A DNA stretch of 20,079 bases from Galactobacter sp. (GTDB taxonomy: Bacteria; Actinomycetota; Actinomycetes; Actinomycetales; Micrococcaceae): NCBI RefSeq assembly GCF_022712295.1, contig NZ_JALAGT010000208.1, positions 1 to 20,079 on the forward strand. Reading direction: 5' to 3'. Position numbers and translations under genes: made by a program. Under the pieces are notes generated by a model that had not been told where the DNA came from, searched no databases, and was given only the letters and a program-made list of their open reading frames with translations. Shown here one piece after another: positions 6,204-13,373 of this stretch (positions are counted from its first letter, which is position 1; every line of letters begins with the position of its first letter).

Positions 6204-7940
6204 ATGACCCAGCAGGATGCAGCTGCTTTGATCGCACGAGCCACCAAGTGGGCGGCCGCGGACCCGGATCCGGCCACGCAGGCCGAGTTGCGGGACCTGC
6301 TGGCTCAGGTGGAACGCGGTGAGAATGGCGCCCTTGAGGACCTTTCCTCTCGCTTCGACGGCCCGCTGACCTTCGGCACGGCCGGGCTGCGCGCCCGCAT
6401 CGAGGCCGGCGAGTCCCGTATGAACATCGCCGTGGTCCGCCGGGCTGCGGCGGGCATCGCCCGTTTCCTGACCGCCAAGGCGGACGGCGAGTGGACGCCG
6501 CGGGTGGTGATCGGGCACGACGCCCGCTACCGCAGCCACGACTTCGCCGTCGACTCCGCCCGCGTCTTCACGGCCGCAGGCTTCGAGGTGCTGCTCATGC
6601 CAGAGGCCCTGCCCACACCCGTGCTGTCCTGGGCCGTGCGCGCCCTGGACGCCGACGCAGGAGTGATGGTCACGGCCTCCCACAACCCCAAGTGGGACAA
6701 CGGCTACAAGGTGTACGTGGGTGGGAGCATCGAGCCCGGTGACGGCCGCGGCGCCCAGATCGTGCCGCCCGTGGACACGGAGATCGCCCAGGCCATCCGG
6801 TGGGACGAGCCCTTCGAGGACATCGCCCTGGCCGACGGCGGTTGGACCGTCCTACCGGCGGCGGGCGCGGAAGGCGACGTCGAGCAGCAATACGTGAGTG
6901 ACGTCGTCGGGCTTTCCCCCGCGCCGGATGCGAGCGCGCCTGCGCGCGACCTGCGTTTGGTCACCACGGCCATGCATGGCGTGGGTGGGCACACGCTGGC
7001 GGCGGTGCTGCGCCAGGCCGGGTACGCGGATGTGCATGTGGTTCAGGAGCAGGAGCAGCCCGATCCGGACTTCCCCACGGTGGAATTCCCCAACCCTGAG
7101 GAGAAGGGCGCCATCGATCTGGCGGTCGCGCTGGCCGAGCGCGTCGATGCGGATTTGGTGGTCGCCAACGATCCCGACGCCGACCGCTGCTCCGCCGCGA
7201 TTCCCACGCCGGACGGGTGGCGGCAGCTCAGGGGCGACGAGGTGGGTGTCCTCTTGGGTGAGCATGTGCTGGATCGTGCGGTGGCCGACGGCGTGACGAA
7301 CCCGGTCCTCGCCAATTCCATTGTTTCCTCCCGCCAGTTGTCGGCGCTGTGCGCCGCGCGCGGCGTAGAACATGAGGCCACACTCACCGGCTTCAAGTGG
7401 ATCGCCCGCGTTCCCGGCCTCGTGTTCGGTTACGAGGAGGCGCTGGGTTATTGCGTGGCGCCGGAGCTGACGCATGACAAGGACGGGATCTCCGCGACGG
7501 TGGTCCTGGCCGAGCTGGCCCAGGGGCTGAAGCATCGCGGCTCCTCCGTGCTGGAGGCGTTGGACGCCGCTGCCGTGCGGGACGGCGTGTACCTGACCGA
7601 GCAGGTCGCCATCCGCGTGGCCGAGCTCTCGGAGCGGGACGTGCTGCTGGGACGGCTGCTGTCCTCCACGCCCGCTGCCTTGGGCGGCTCCCCCGTGGTA
7701 GCCGCGGAGAACATGGAGGACGGCCTGGACGGGCTGGCCCCAACCGCCGGGCTGCGGCTGCTGCTGGAGGACAACACCCGTGTGATCGTGCGGCCCTCCG
7801 GCACCGAGCCCAAGCTGAAGTCCTACCTCGAGGTGATCGAGCCCGTTTCCGGTGCTGGTGATCTGGCCCGTGCCCGTGCCGCTGCGGCCGAGAAGATCGC
7901 GGCCGTCAAGGCGGATCTGGCCGCCGCGATGGGGCTTTGA
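6204..7940 (+). CDS. Phosphopentomutase/phosphohexomutase of the PGM2 type
   Basis: Alpha-D-phosphohexomutase superfamily enzyme of 578 residues that moves phosphate between C1 and the terminal carbon of a sugar via a phosphoserine. Catalytic-serine loop TASHNPKWDNGYKVY is at 157-171, metal loop DPDADR at 323-328, sugar loop GFKWI at 396-400 and phosphate-binding RPSGTEPK at 530-537. The early GTAGLR (58-63) marks the PGM2/PGM2L1 branch, whose human member acts mainly on pentose phosphates. AGGAGG precedes the ATG. It lies 74 bases after the phosphorylase and 53 before deoC, so conversion of (deoxy)ribose-1-phosphate to the 5-phosphate is the best prediction. Databases may label it phosphoglucomutase or phosphomannomutase (compare pmmB beside deoD in M. 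tuberculosis). Confidence 0.92.
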   Translation: MTQQDAAALIARATKWAAADPDPATQAELRDLLAQVERGENGALEDLSSRFDGPLTFGTAGLRARIEAGESRMNIAVVRRAAAGIARFLTAKADGEWTPRVVIGHDARYRSHDFAVDSARVFTAAGFEVLLMPEALPTPVLSWAVRALDADAGVMVTASHNPKWDNGYKVYVGGSIEPGDGRGAQIVPPVDTEIAQAIRWDEPFEDIALADGGWTVLPAAGAEGDVEQQYVSDVVGLSPAPDASAPARDLRLVTTAMHGVGGHTLAAVLRQAGYADVHVVQEQEQPDPDFPTVEFPNPEEKGAIDLAVALAERVDADLVVANDPDADRCSAAIPTPDGWRQLRGDEVGVLLGEHVLDRAVADGVTNPVLANSIVSSRQLSALCAARGVEHEATLTGFKWIARVPGLVFGYEEALGYCVAPELTHDKDGISATVVLAELAQGLKHRGSSVLEALDAAAVRDGVYLTEQVAIRVAELSERDVLLGRLLSSTPAALGGSPVVAAENMEDGLDGLAPTAGLRLLLEDNTRVIVRPSGTEPKLKSYLEVIEPVSGAGDLARARAAAAEKIAAVKADLAAAMGL

Positions 7941-7993
7941 GTCCCTCCCCGTTCAACCGAACTTCCATCCCGATATTGATTTAAGGACACCTC

Positions 7994-8683
7994 GTGACCT
8001 CCTCCCTTTCTCCCGCCGACCTGGCCGGCTTCATTGACCACACGCTGCTCAAGCCCGAGGCTTCACGTGAGCAGATCCTGAACCTCTGCTCCGAGGCCGA
8101 TAAGTACGGCTTCGCGTCCGTGTGCGTGACGCCCGTGTGGGTTTCCACCGCGGCTGCTGCTCTGAAGGATTCCAAGTCCAAGACGTGCACGGTGATCGGC
8201 TTCCCGCTGGGCGCCACCACCACCGCCACCAAGGTCTTCGAGGCCACCAAGGCCGCCGACGATGGCGCCGACGAGCTGGACATGGTCATCAACATCGCCG
8301 CCGCCCGTGCCGGGGATCGTTCGCGACTGGTCGAGGACATCCGCGCCGTGGCCGAGGTGGCTCACGCCAAGGACAAGCTGCTGAAGGTCATCATCGAGAC
8401 CTGCCTGTTGGACCACGACGCCAAGGTGCTTGCCTGCGAGGCTTCCGTGGAGGCCGGCGCCGATTTCGTGAAGACCTCCACCGGTTTCAACGGCCCCGGC
8501 GCCACCGTCGAGGATGTCGCTTTGATGCGTGCCACGGTGGGGCCCGACCTGGGTGTGAAGGCCTCCGGAGGGGTTCGCAGCCGTGAGGATGCTCTCGCGA
8601 TGATCGAAGCTGGTGCAACACGCATCGGGGCGAGCTCAGGGATTGCTATTGTTGAGGGTGGAACTTCGAGCGCGTCCTACTGA
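7994..8683 (+). CDS. deoC: Deoxyribose-phosphate aldolase
   Basis: Class I aldolase that splits 2-deoxyribose-5-phosphate into acetaldehyde and glyceraldehyde-3-phosphate, completing deoxynucleoside breakdown. The 229-residue product shows FIDHTLLKP (13-21), the Schiff-base lysine Lys160 in VKTSTGF, the relay lysine Lys189 in GVKASGGVR and Asp96 in DELDMVIN. These correspond to Lys167, Lys201 and Asp102 of the E. coli enzyme. The start is GTG at 7994 with AAGGAC eight bases upstream. It is third in the phosphorylase-mutase-aldolase series. Confidence 0.96.
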   Translation: MTSSLSPADLAGFIDHTLLKPEASREQILNLCSEADKYGFASVCVTPVWVSTAAAALKDSKSKTCTVIGFPLGATTTATKVFEATKAADDGADELDMVINIAAARAGDRSRLVEDIRAVAEVAHAKDKLLKVIIETCLLDHDAKVLACEASVEAGADFVKTSTGFNGPGATVEDVALMRATVGPDLGVKASGGVRSREDALAMIEAGATRIGASSGIAIVEGGTSSASY

Positions 8684-8760
8684 CACCCACTCATCACTTG
8701 ACCTGGGACGCACCGGCTGGCCGGTCGTCTCGGGGAAGACAGCTTTAGAGGAGAAATACC

Positions 8761-9078
8761 GTGTACTCAGGTGACGGCAAGAATCGCAATCACTCCGGCG
8801 AGGGGCACCTCGTCTCCAACATCATCACGTTCGTGATCTTCTTCGTCGTGCTTGTTGCCGGCTTCTACGCCACGAGCTTCACCAAGTTCGGCGGCGCCTG
8901 GCACGCTTGGTGGCCCATGCTCGCCGTGATCTTGGGCTCCGGCGTGATCGTCTACGGTGGCGCCATGGCCCTGTCCCGCCGCACGGAGAACCACCCGGAC
9001 GCTGTGGCCAACGAGGCCCACGCGCAGGACCTGGTGGACGCCGAGTACGAGTCCGCGCTGAAGGGCTCCAAGCACTGA
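8761..9078 (+). CDS. Small two-helix membrane protein, unknown function
   Basis: A 105-residue protein starting at GTG 8761, with GAGGAG eight bases upstream. Two hydrophobic helices are visible, about residues 20-40 (rich in Ile, Phe and Val) and 52-70 (containing GSGVIVYGGAMAL), followed by a charged tail with several Glu, Asp and His. No family is recognised. It follows deoC by 77 bases and precedes a strong hairpin, so it is probably the last gene of the operon. The spacer holds a small palindrome (ACCGGC-TG-GCCGGT, 8712-8725). Confidence 0.8.
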   Translation: MYSGDGKNRNHSGEGHLVSNIITFVIFFVVLVAGFYATSFTKFGGAWHAWWPMLAVILGSGVIVYGGAMALSRRTENHPDAVANEAHAQDLVDAEYESALKGSKH

Positions 9079-9100
9079 GCCTGTCCTGAACTGGCTTGTG

Positions 9101-9139
9101 AAGCGGCCGCCCACCCTGTGATGGGGTGGGCGGCCGCTT
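9101..9139. terminator. Perfect 16-bp stem terminator
   Basis: Bases 9101-9116 and 9124-9139 are perfect inverted arms with a seven-base loop; the plus-strand stem ends in TTT followed by CGTGTTT. It closes the nucleoside catabolism operon. The AA at the left end gives a short T run on the minus strand as well. Confidence 0.9.
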
Positions 9140-9245
9140 TCGTGTTTGGTGGGATATGCCCGACGGCCAGAGATTGCGGCGGACGCTCACGGACAAGACA
9201 CACTGGCATGCCTACCGTTCGCTTCTTTGTTGACACCCCCGACGT

Positions 9246-9902
9246 TTACGGCACCAGGTGAACCTCGCCGTCTTTGAAATGCACTGCTTTGCCATGCGCC
9301 GCGAAGGCGGCCTGTAACGAAGCCGTTGAAATTGTGCCGCCACGTCGCACACCAGTATTGGCCTCCAACACGCGTTTCGACGCAATGTCCAGTTTGAACA
9401 ACGTAAGCGGATAATCAGCTTCTGGCCGCACTTTGAACCACGGAACCGGGCGGATCGTCTGCGAGTTGACTCCTGCAGGTGCCGCGCGAGTCTCGCCAGC
9501 GACGCCTTCCTGGGTTTGCACCCATTCAACTTGGTAGACGTCAATCTCGTACCTCCCATGCGCGTTGCGCGTTTGACCTGCCCTGTACAAGGCCAGGTAG
9601 TTAGGACGTCGATTGCCGATATGACCCGACGACTGCGCCGGACAGACATAGGACTCGAGGTTTAGAAGCTCGTCGGCACCGAGAACCGGGTCAATCGGCG
9701 CGTAAGCCGATTGCGCCGGCTGAAGAGTAGCGAAATAACTCTCGATGTCACTTTCACTCCAAACAGGCTTTGTGCCCCGGCGGGCAAACGGCTGCGGCAA
9801 AGTACCCTCGTCTGCCATCCGTAGGAGCCCGTTGGGCGCAAGCCCCAGGGTCTTGCCGAAAGCCGCCTCCAGGACGATGTTCGGCAGGGATGAGACATCC
9901 AT
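9246..9902 (-). CDS. Unrecognised protein with N-terminal excisionase/MerR-like HTH
   Basis: A 218-residue product. Residues about 11-60 resemble the small winged helix of excisionases and MerR-like proteins, ending in a wing-and-helix pattern like ARRGTKPVWSESDIESYFATL. The rest (about 75-218) is not recognised; a stretch reading RPNYLALYRAG then EIDVYQVEWVQ resembles a beta-rich module, but I cannot name it. Codons use A or T in third position much more often than the flanking deo genes, suggesting recent acquisition. Start ATG 9902 has GGAGGA five bases upstream, and a consensus-like promoter with an adjoining inverted repeat lies ahead. No integrase is nearby, so a role in excision is unsupported. 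DNA binding is likely; the rest is unknown. Confidence 0.75.
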   Translation of the reverse strand: MDVSSLPNIVLEAAFGKTLGLAPNGLLRMADEGTLPQPFARRGTKPVWSESDIESYFATLQPAQSAYAPIDPVLGADELLNLESYVCPAQSSGHIGNRRPNYLALYRAGQTRNAHGRYEIDVYQVEWVQTQEGVAGETRAAPAGVNSQTIRPVPWFKVRPEADYPLTLFKLDIASKRVLEANTGVRRGGTISTASLQAAFAAHGKAVHFKDGEVHLVP

Positions 9903-9932
9903 GCGAATCCTCCAAAACTATAGGTGTACATG

Positions 9933-9956
9933 AGTAGGTCGAATTCTCTACCTACT
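9933..9956. promoter_or_regulatory. Inverted repeat at the start site of the HTH gene
   Basis: AGTAGGT (9933-9939) and ACCTACT (9950-9956) are perfect arms ten bases apart. They overlap the expected transcription start (about 9952, minus strand) of the gene ending at 9246. It could be an operator, possibly for the HTH protein itself, or a 5' leader hairpin. Confidence 0.45.
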
Positions 9957-9958
9957 GA

Positions 9959-9987
9959 ATCGTAGCTGCTAGTCGGTAGTTCGTCAA
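9959..9987 (-). promoter_or_regulatory. Strong sigma-70-type promoter of the HTH gene
   Basis: On the minus strand TTGACG (9987-9982) and TACGAT (9964-9959) are separated by exactly 17 bases, close to the consensus for a housekeeping promoter. The leader to the ATG at 9902 would be about 50 bases. It is the clearest promoter in the window. Confidence 0.65.
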
Positions 9988-10104
9988 CCATCGCAGCCAC
10001 CTCGACTGACCACCTTGGGTTCAGGTAAGCCCCTTCTTGACGACCTTGAGCTTCCACCTGGCCGATGATTCTGAGGCTTCAACATGCCTGCCGCTTGCAT
10101 CCCG
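9988..10104. other. Gene-free stretch with possible remnant
   Basis: No intact gene is seen. On the minus strand a frame stopping at 10021-10023 reads like a protein C-terminus (ESSARWKLKVVKKGLT), but it runs at its 5' side into the plus-strand antitoxin remnant. It may be a gene scrap left at a junction, or chance. Confidence 0.25.
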
Positions 10105-10357
10105 GGCCACGTCAACGGGGTGACGTTCACTGACGAGGACATCGAGGGGTGGGCCGCTGTCAGCGATTCCAACGACAGTTACACCGGTGGACATCTTGAC
10201 TCCTCCCACCCCGGACACCCCATTAGCGTTGGAATCGACGTCCGCCAAGGACCGTGCGCTGCGACGCCGCCTTGCGCGCGCGAAGCTGGAGGAACTGACC
10301 CGCGCCCACCACACCGGCATTTCCCAGACAGTCCGCGAACTGATCGACGCCGTCTAA
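10105..10357 (+). pseudogene. Decayed copy of the ribbon-helix-helix antitoxin gene
   Basis: The encoded pieces mirror the antitoxin at 13110-13373. HVNGVTFTDEDIEGWAAV matches DVNGVPFTDEDIERWAAV, and AKLEELTRAHHTGISQ followed by VRELIDAV matches AKLEELARDHQTSISQ followed by IRELIDAI. The pieces lie in different frames. Alignment by eye needs a one-base loss near 10243-10250 and another near 10275-10283, with the original stop preserved as TAA 10355-10357. The upstream toxin-like part is missing: similarity starts abruptly near 10105. The gene is therefore broken, and the copy shows that this antitoxin type was present twice. Confidence 0.75.
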
Positions 10358-10432
10358 ACGTCTGCGATGGGCAACGCCACCCATACGACGTTGACCGACA
10401 TTCCTACTACGTCGCCACGACATTGGCAGGCC

Positions 10433-12052
10433 CTATTGATTGTTCCTCCATTGCATCATGAGCACGCCATCCTTCACTGTCGCAGTCCCATGTCCGTCCG
10501 GGCCGGTCGTCTCACGTGCCCGGATCTCCTGAATGACGGTCTCCCACTCAGATTCGTCGAGGGCCAGCTCGGCGACCTCGTCCTCGGGCGTCAACAAGAC
10601 CTCCGTGCGAGCTTGAAGGTCGGTTCCATCCGCGCCTGCTACCCCGTGGGAGTGCAAAGCCCACGGCGGGATGCCCTCCACCGATTCGAACACGTGGGAA
10701 ACCACCAGAAGATGCCCGCCCGGACAAATACGTCCGGCAGCACGGCGCAGGATCTCCGTCCTCGGAAGATTCACGGTGGAGTGGAAGAAGGACGCCGTCA
10801 CCAGGTCGAAGGTCTCCTCGGTCTTCCACGTGGACAGGTCATGGTTGACCCACGTGATGGCATCAGCCACACCCCTGTCTTGCGCGCCCTCGTTGCCACG
10901 GGCGATGGCGGTGGCGGAGATGTCGACGGCGGTCACCGTCCAGCCCTGCTCGGCCAGCCACACGGCGTCGCCTCCCTCACCGCACCCGAGATCAAGGGCG
11001 CGTCCGGCTGGTAGGTGGCTCACGACGCTAGCCATAGTCGCGTTCACGCGACCCGACCAGCGTCGCGGCTGCTCGGCGTACTGCTCCTCCCAATACTGCG
11101 CGGACTCTCCCCCGTTGGCCACGGCCCGGTCAAAGTCCTCGGTCACCAACGCCATGTTCACCGCGCCGCCGGTCGCAGCACCGGCACCCATGCTCACCGG
11201 CACGTTCGCGGCCGGGTCAACGACGTTGCCGATGGCCCAGATCCGCAGATGGCTGGTCCGGCCGGATGCGTCCACGCGGATGTAGCTTCCCACCGGAGAC
11301 TCGCCACGCTCCAACTCCATTGACGCCAAGAACTCATCATTGGGACTCATGGCGGACGCGACGAACACCGCGTCCAGTCCGACCTCCTCGCCGCTGGCCA
11401 GGCGCACTCCGGTGAGGCGACCGCCGTCCGAGAGGACCTCCGCCACAGGTGTATCCACCAGCTCGACGCCGCGAGCCCGCAGGCGATCGGTCTGCTCCGC
11501 GGAGAGCGTGTCGCAACCGGCCGTGAAGAAGGTGAGCCGGTCACTCCATTGGCGGATCAGTTCGGCCTGGTGCAGTGATATCGGCGAGGTGCCGAGCACG
11601 GCGAGACGCTGGCCGCGTACCTCCCAACCGTGGCAGTACGGGCAGTGCAGCACTCCGGTGCCCCACAGCTCCGCGAGTCCAGGAACCTCGGGCAGGCCGT
11701 CGGTCAGGCCAGTGGCGACGACCAGCGCCCGTGCTCGCGTCGCCTCACCGTCTGCCAAATGCACGACGACGCCGCCCTCGGCGTCCGCGACGCGCTCGAC
11801 ATGGTCAGCTCGAAGCGTCACGTCGTAGGTTTCCAGTTCCTTGCGGCCGCGCGTTAGCAGGTCCGTCGGATCGACGCCCTCATGGCCCAGCACGCCATGC
11901 ATATGCGAGGCGAACCGGTTGCGCGGCCGGCCGGCGTCGATCACCAGCACCCGGCGACGCGCACGCCCCAACATGAGGGCGGCTGACAGGCCTGCGGCTC
12001 CTCCCCCGACGACGATGACATCCCACTGATCATTTCCATGCTGTTGGCTCAT
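10433..12052 (-). CDS. Thioredoxin-reductase-like oxidoreductase fused to SAM methyltransferase
   Basis: A 539-residue two-domain protein. Residues 1-305 form an FAD/NAD(P) oxidoreductase like thioredoxin reductase: FAD motif GGGAAGLSAA (16-25) and redox pair CPYC (137-140). Two usual features are weak: the NAD(P) loop reads LGTSPIS (153-159), and the second FAD motif reads IGNVVD where AGD is usual. Residues about 320-539 form a class I methyltransferase with motif I LDLGCGEGGD (353-362), acidic strand end AVDIS (375-379) and FDLVTASFFHS (415-425), resembling TehB/thiopurine-type small-molecule methyltransferases. Such fusions next to XRE-cupin regulators occur in Actinobacteria as far as I recall; the substrate is unknown. 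A thiol, selenium or tellurium compound would suit both activities (inference). No good Shine-Dalgarno precedes ATG 12052. A -10-like TACTCT is at 12075-12070. Confidence 0.88.
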   Translation of the reverse strand: MSQQHGNDQWDVIVVGGGAAGLSAALMLGRARRRVLVIDAGRPRNRFASHMHGVLGHEGVDPTDLLTRGRKELETYDVTLRADHVERVADAEGGVVVHLADGEATRARALVVATGLTDGLPEVPGLAELWGTGVLHCPYCHGWEVRGQRLAVLGTSPISLHQAELIRQWSDRLTFFTAGCDTLSAEQTDRLRARGVELVDTPVAEVLSDGGRLTGVRLASGEEVGLDAVFVASAMSPNDEFLASMELERGESPVGSYIRVDASGRTSHLRIWAIGNVVDPAANVPVSMGAGAATGGAVNMALVTEDFDRAVANGGESAQYWEEQYAEQPRRWSGRVNATMASVVSHLPAGRALDLGCGEGGDAVWLAEQGWTVTAVDISATAIARGNEGAQDRGVADAITWVNHDLSTWKTEETFDLVTASFFHSTVNLPRTEILRRAAGRICPGGHLLVVSHVFESVEGIPPWALHSHGVAGADGTDLQARTEVLLTPEDEVAELALDESEWETVIQEIRARETTGPDGHGTATVKDGVLMMQWRNNQ

Positions 12053-12081
12053 GTGACCAGTTCAGTGGCAGAGTACGTTTA

Positions 12082-12110
12082 TGGCAAACATTCTTGCGAT
12101 ATTGGCAAAC
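12082..12110. promoter_or_regulatory. Direct repeats TGGCAAAC between the divergent genes
   Basis: TGGCAAAC occurs at 12082-12089 and 12103-12110, start to start 21 bases (two helical turns). GCAA-N6-TTGC (12085-12098) adds a dyad across the first copy. The 69-base spacer separates the fusion gene from the XRE-cupin gene, so this is the expected operator for that regulator, controlling both directions. Confidence 0.5.
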
Positions 12111-12121
12111 TAGGAGGCGGG

Positions 12122-12709
12122 ATGGTTCAGGAACTCAAGCAGATCGGCGCGCGACTACGCGCACTGCGGCACAGCCGCGGGTGGACGTTGGGCGAACTTG
12201 CAAACAAGGCGGACATGTCCACCAGCACGCTCTCACGCTTGGAATCCGGGAAACGGCAGGCGACGCTCGAGCTCCTGATCCCCCTCACCCGCCAGCTCGG
12301 TATTGGGCTCGACGACCTGGTGACGCCTCCGGTGTCCGATCCACGGGTGCACAGGCCCGTGGTGCGCAGGGACGGGCTCGTGATCGCGCCGCTGACACCG
12401 AAGGACGCACCGATCGCCACCTACAAGATCACCTACCCACCCACCAGTACCGCCCCCGAACCAAGGATCCACGACGGCTACGAATGGCTCTACGTCCTCG
12501 CCGGCAAGCTCCGGCTGGTCCTGGGCGACCAGGATCTGACCCTCACGCGCGGCGAGGCGGCCGAGTTCGACACACGCATCCCCCACAGCATGTCGGCGTC
12601 CGGGTCACGACCCGCCCAGATCATCAGCATCTTCAACGACGAGGGAATCCGCATGCACACGCACGTCGGCACGATCGACGAGGACGTGGACTCTCCCGGC
12701 CACGATTGA
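12122..12709 (+). CDS. XRE-family regulator with C-terminal cupin
   Basis: Transcription factor of 195 residues with a Cro/C1-type helix-turn-helix at about 8-62 (WTLGELANKADMSTSTLSRLESG, 21-43) and a cupin sensor at about 105-172 (HDGYEWLYVLAGKLRLVLGDQ, then GEAAEFDTRIPHSM). The His in the first cupin motif and the PHS turn suggest a metal or small-ligand pocket. Start ATG 12122 has AGGAGG four bases upstream; an in-frame ATG at 12038 would overlap the divergent gene and is rejected. Because it is head to head with the oxidoreductase-methyltransferase gene, it most likely senses that enzyme's substrate or product and controls its expression. Confidence 0.92.
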   Translation: MVQELKQIGARLRALRHSRGWTLGELANKADMSTSTLSRLESGKRQATLELLIPLTRQLGIGLDDLVTPPVSDPRVHRPVVRRDGLVIAPLTPKDAPIATYKITYPPTSTAPEPRIHDGYEWLYVLAGKLRLVLGDQDLTLTRGEAAEFDTRIPHSMSASGSRPAQIISIFNDEGIRMHTHVGTIDEDVDSPGHD

Positions 12710-12842
12710 TCCGCGGCGCAGCAGCTCCAACACGTTCATACGCCCTTCCTTGACGTCGCCCTAAGCGTGACCAAGGATGTCATCGGACTCACCTTCGTTC
12801 TACACTGAGTTATGTCCTACAAAAAGATGCAACAGGTGTCAC
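12710..12842 (+). promoter_or_regulatory. Spacer with probable promoter of the toxin-antitoxin frame
   Basis: The spacer of 133 bases holds a TANNNT -10 candidate, TACACT (12801-12806), with no convincing -35. A run of five A lies at 12821-12825. AGGTG sits five bases before the chosen ATG at 12843. No terminator for the regulator gene is seen. Confidence 0.35.
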
Positions 12843-13373
12843 ATGCGGGTACGCGTACATCCGCGAGTACATGCGAAACATCCTGACGTCGACGCACAAG
12901 ACGCGATTCACGCGTTCGAGAACACGCTCAGGTGCAGGGCTCGCAGCACAGTTCCAGTCCAATGGGTCGGGATTGGTGCTGATTCGACGGGCCGTCTCAT
13001 CGAATACGTTGCCGTGGAAGACGAACCCGACGGCTGGTTCATCTACCACGCGATGACCGCGACCACGAAAGTACTCATCGAAGTCGGACTTCAATCAAGG
13101 AGGCAGAAAGTGGCCAACTACACCGACGTCAACGGGGTGCCGTTCACGGACGAGGACATCGAACGCTGGGCCGCCGTGGACGAATCCGAAGAGGGCTACA
13201 CAGGCGAACACCTTGGGCCGTCACGGCCGGGCAGGCCCGTCAGTGTCGGTGCCGATGTCCGCCCTGTGACCGTGCGCCTCGACGCCTCGCGCCGAGCAAA
13301 GCTAGAAGAGTTGGCGCGAGACCACCAGACCAGCATTTCGCAGGCGATCAGGGAACTGATCGACGCGATCTGA
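12843..13373 (+). CDS. Toxin-like domain in one frame with RHH antitoxin
   Basis: One open frame of 176 codons covers two modules. Residues 1-89 (MRVRVHPRVHAKHPDVDAQD..., then GRLIEYVAVEDEPDGWFIYHAMTATTKV at 50-76) resemble small RelE/BrnT-like toxins common in actinobacterial type II pairs; this assignment is by pattern only. Residues 90-176 are the antitoxin described separately. No stop codon separates them: the frame passes through the antitoxin's own Shine-Dalgarno as Gln-Ser-Arg-Arg-Gln-Lys. Either the toxin stop has been lost, giving a fusion, or the modules are naturally read in line with internal re-initiation. ATG 12843 is preferred because AGGTG precedes it and residues before it (from 12777) look non-family. 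Confidence 0.6.
   Translation: MRVRVHPRVHAKHPDVDAQDAIHAFENTLRCRARSTVPVQWVGIGADSTGRLIEYVAVEDEPDGWFIYHAMTATTKVLIEVGLQSRRQKVANYTDVNGVPFTDEDIERWAAVDESEEGYTGEHLGPSRPGRPVSVGADVRPVTVRLDASRRAKLEELARDHQTSISQAIRELIDAI
13110..13373 (+). CDS. Ribbon-helix-helix antitoxin, internal GTG start
   Basis: Predicted 87-residue DNA-binding antitoxin. Perfect AGGAGG (13098-13103) stands six bases before GTG 13110, which strongly suggests independent translation. The N-terminal part (NYTDVNGVPFTDEDIERWAAV, 3-23) would contact the toxin. The C-terminal TVRLDASRRAKLEELARDHQ followed by TSISQAIRELI (54-84) is an Arc/MetJ-like ribbon-helix-helix that would dimerise and repress the operon. A decayed relative lies at 10105-10357. 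Confidence 0.7.
   Translation: MANYTDVNGVPFTDEDIERWAAVDESEEGYTGEHLGPSRPGRPVSVGADVRPVTVRLDASRRAKLEELARDHQTSISQAIRELIDAI

Noticed and set aside
9208..9261. Short plus-strand frame MPTVRFFVDTPDVYGTR as a gene
   Set aside because: Only 17 codons, no Shine-Dalgarno, and it overlaps the end of the HTH gene; at most the remnant of a truncated gene at the island edge.
9246..9902. Integrative element excisionase
   Set aside because: The HTH resembles excisionases, but the protein is far longer and no integrase, attachment-site repeat or phage gene is visible.
10084..10461. Intact 125-residue gene at the antitoxin remnant
   Set aside because: Similarity to the antitoxin switches frame twice along the stretch, so the open frame is an accident of a decayed gene.
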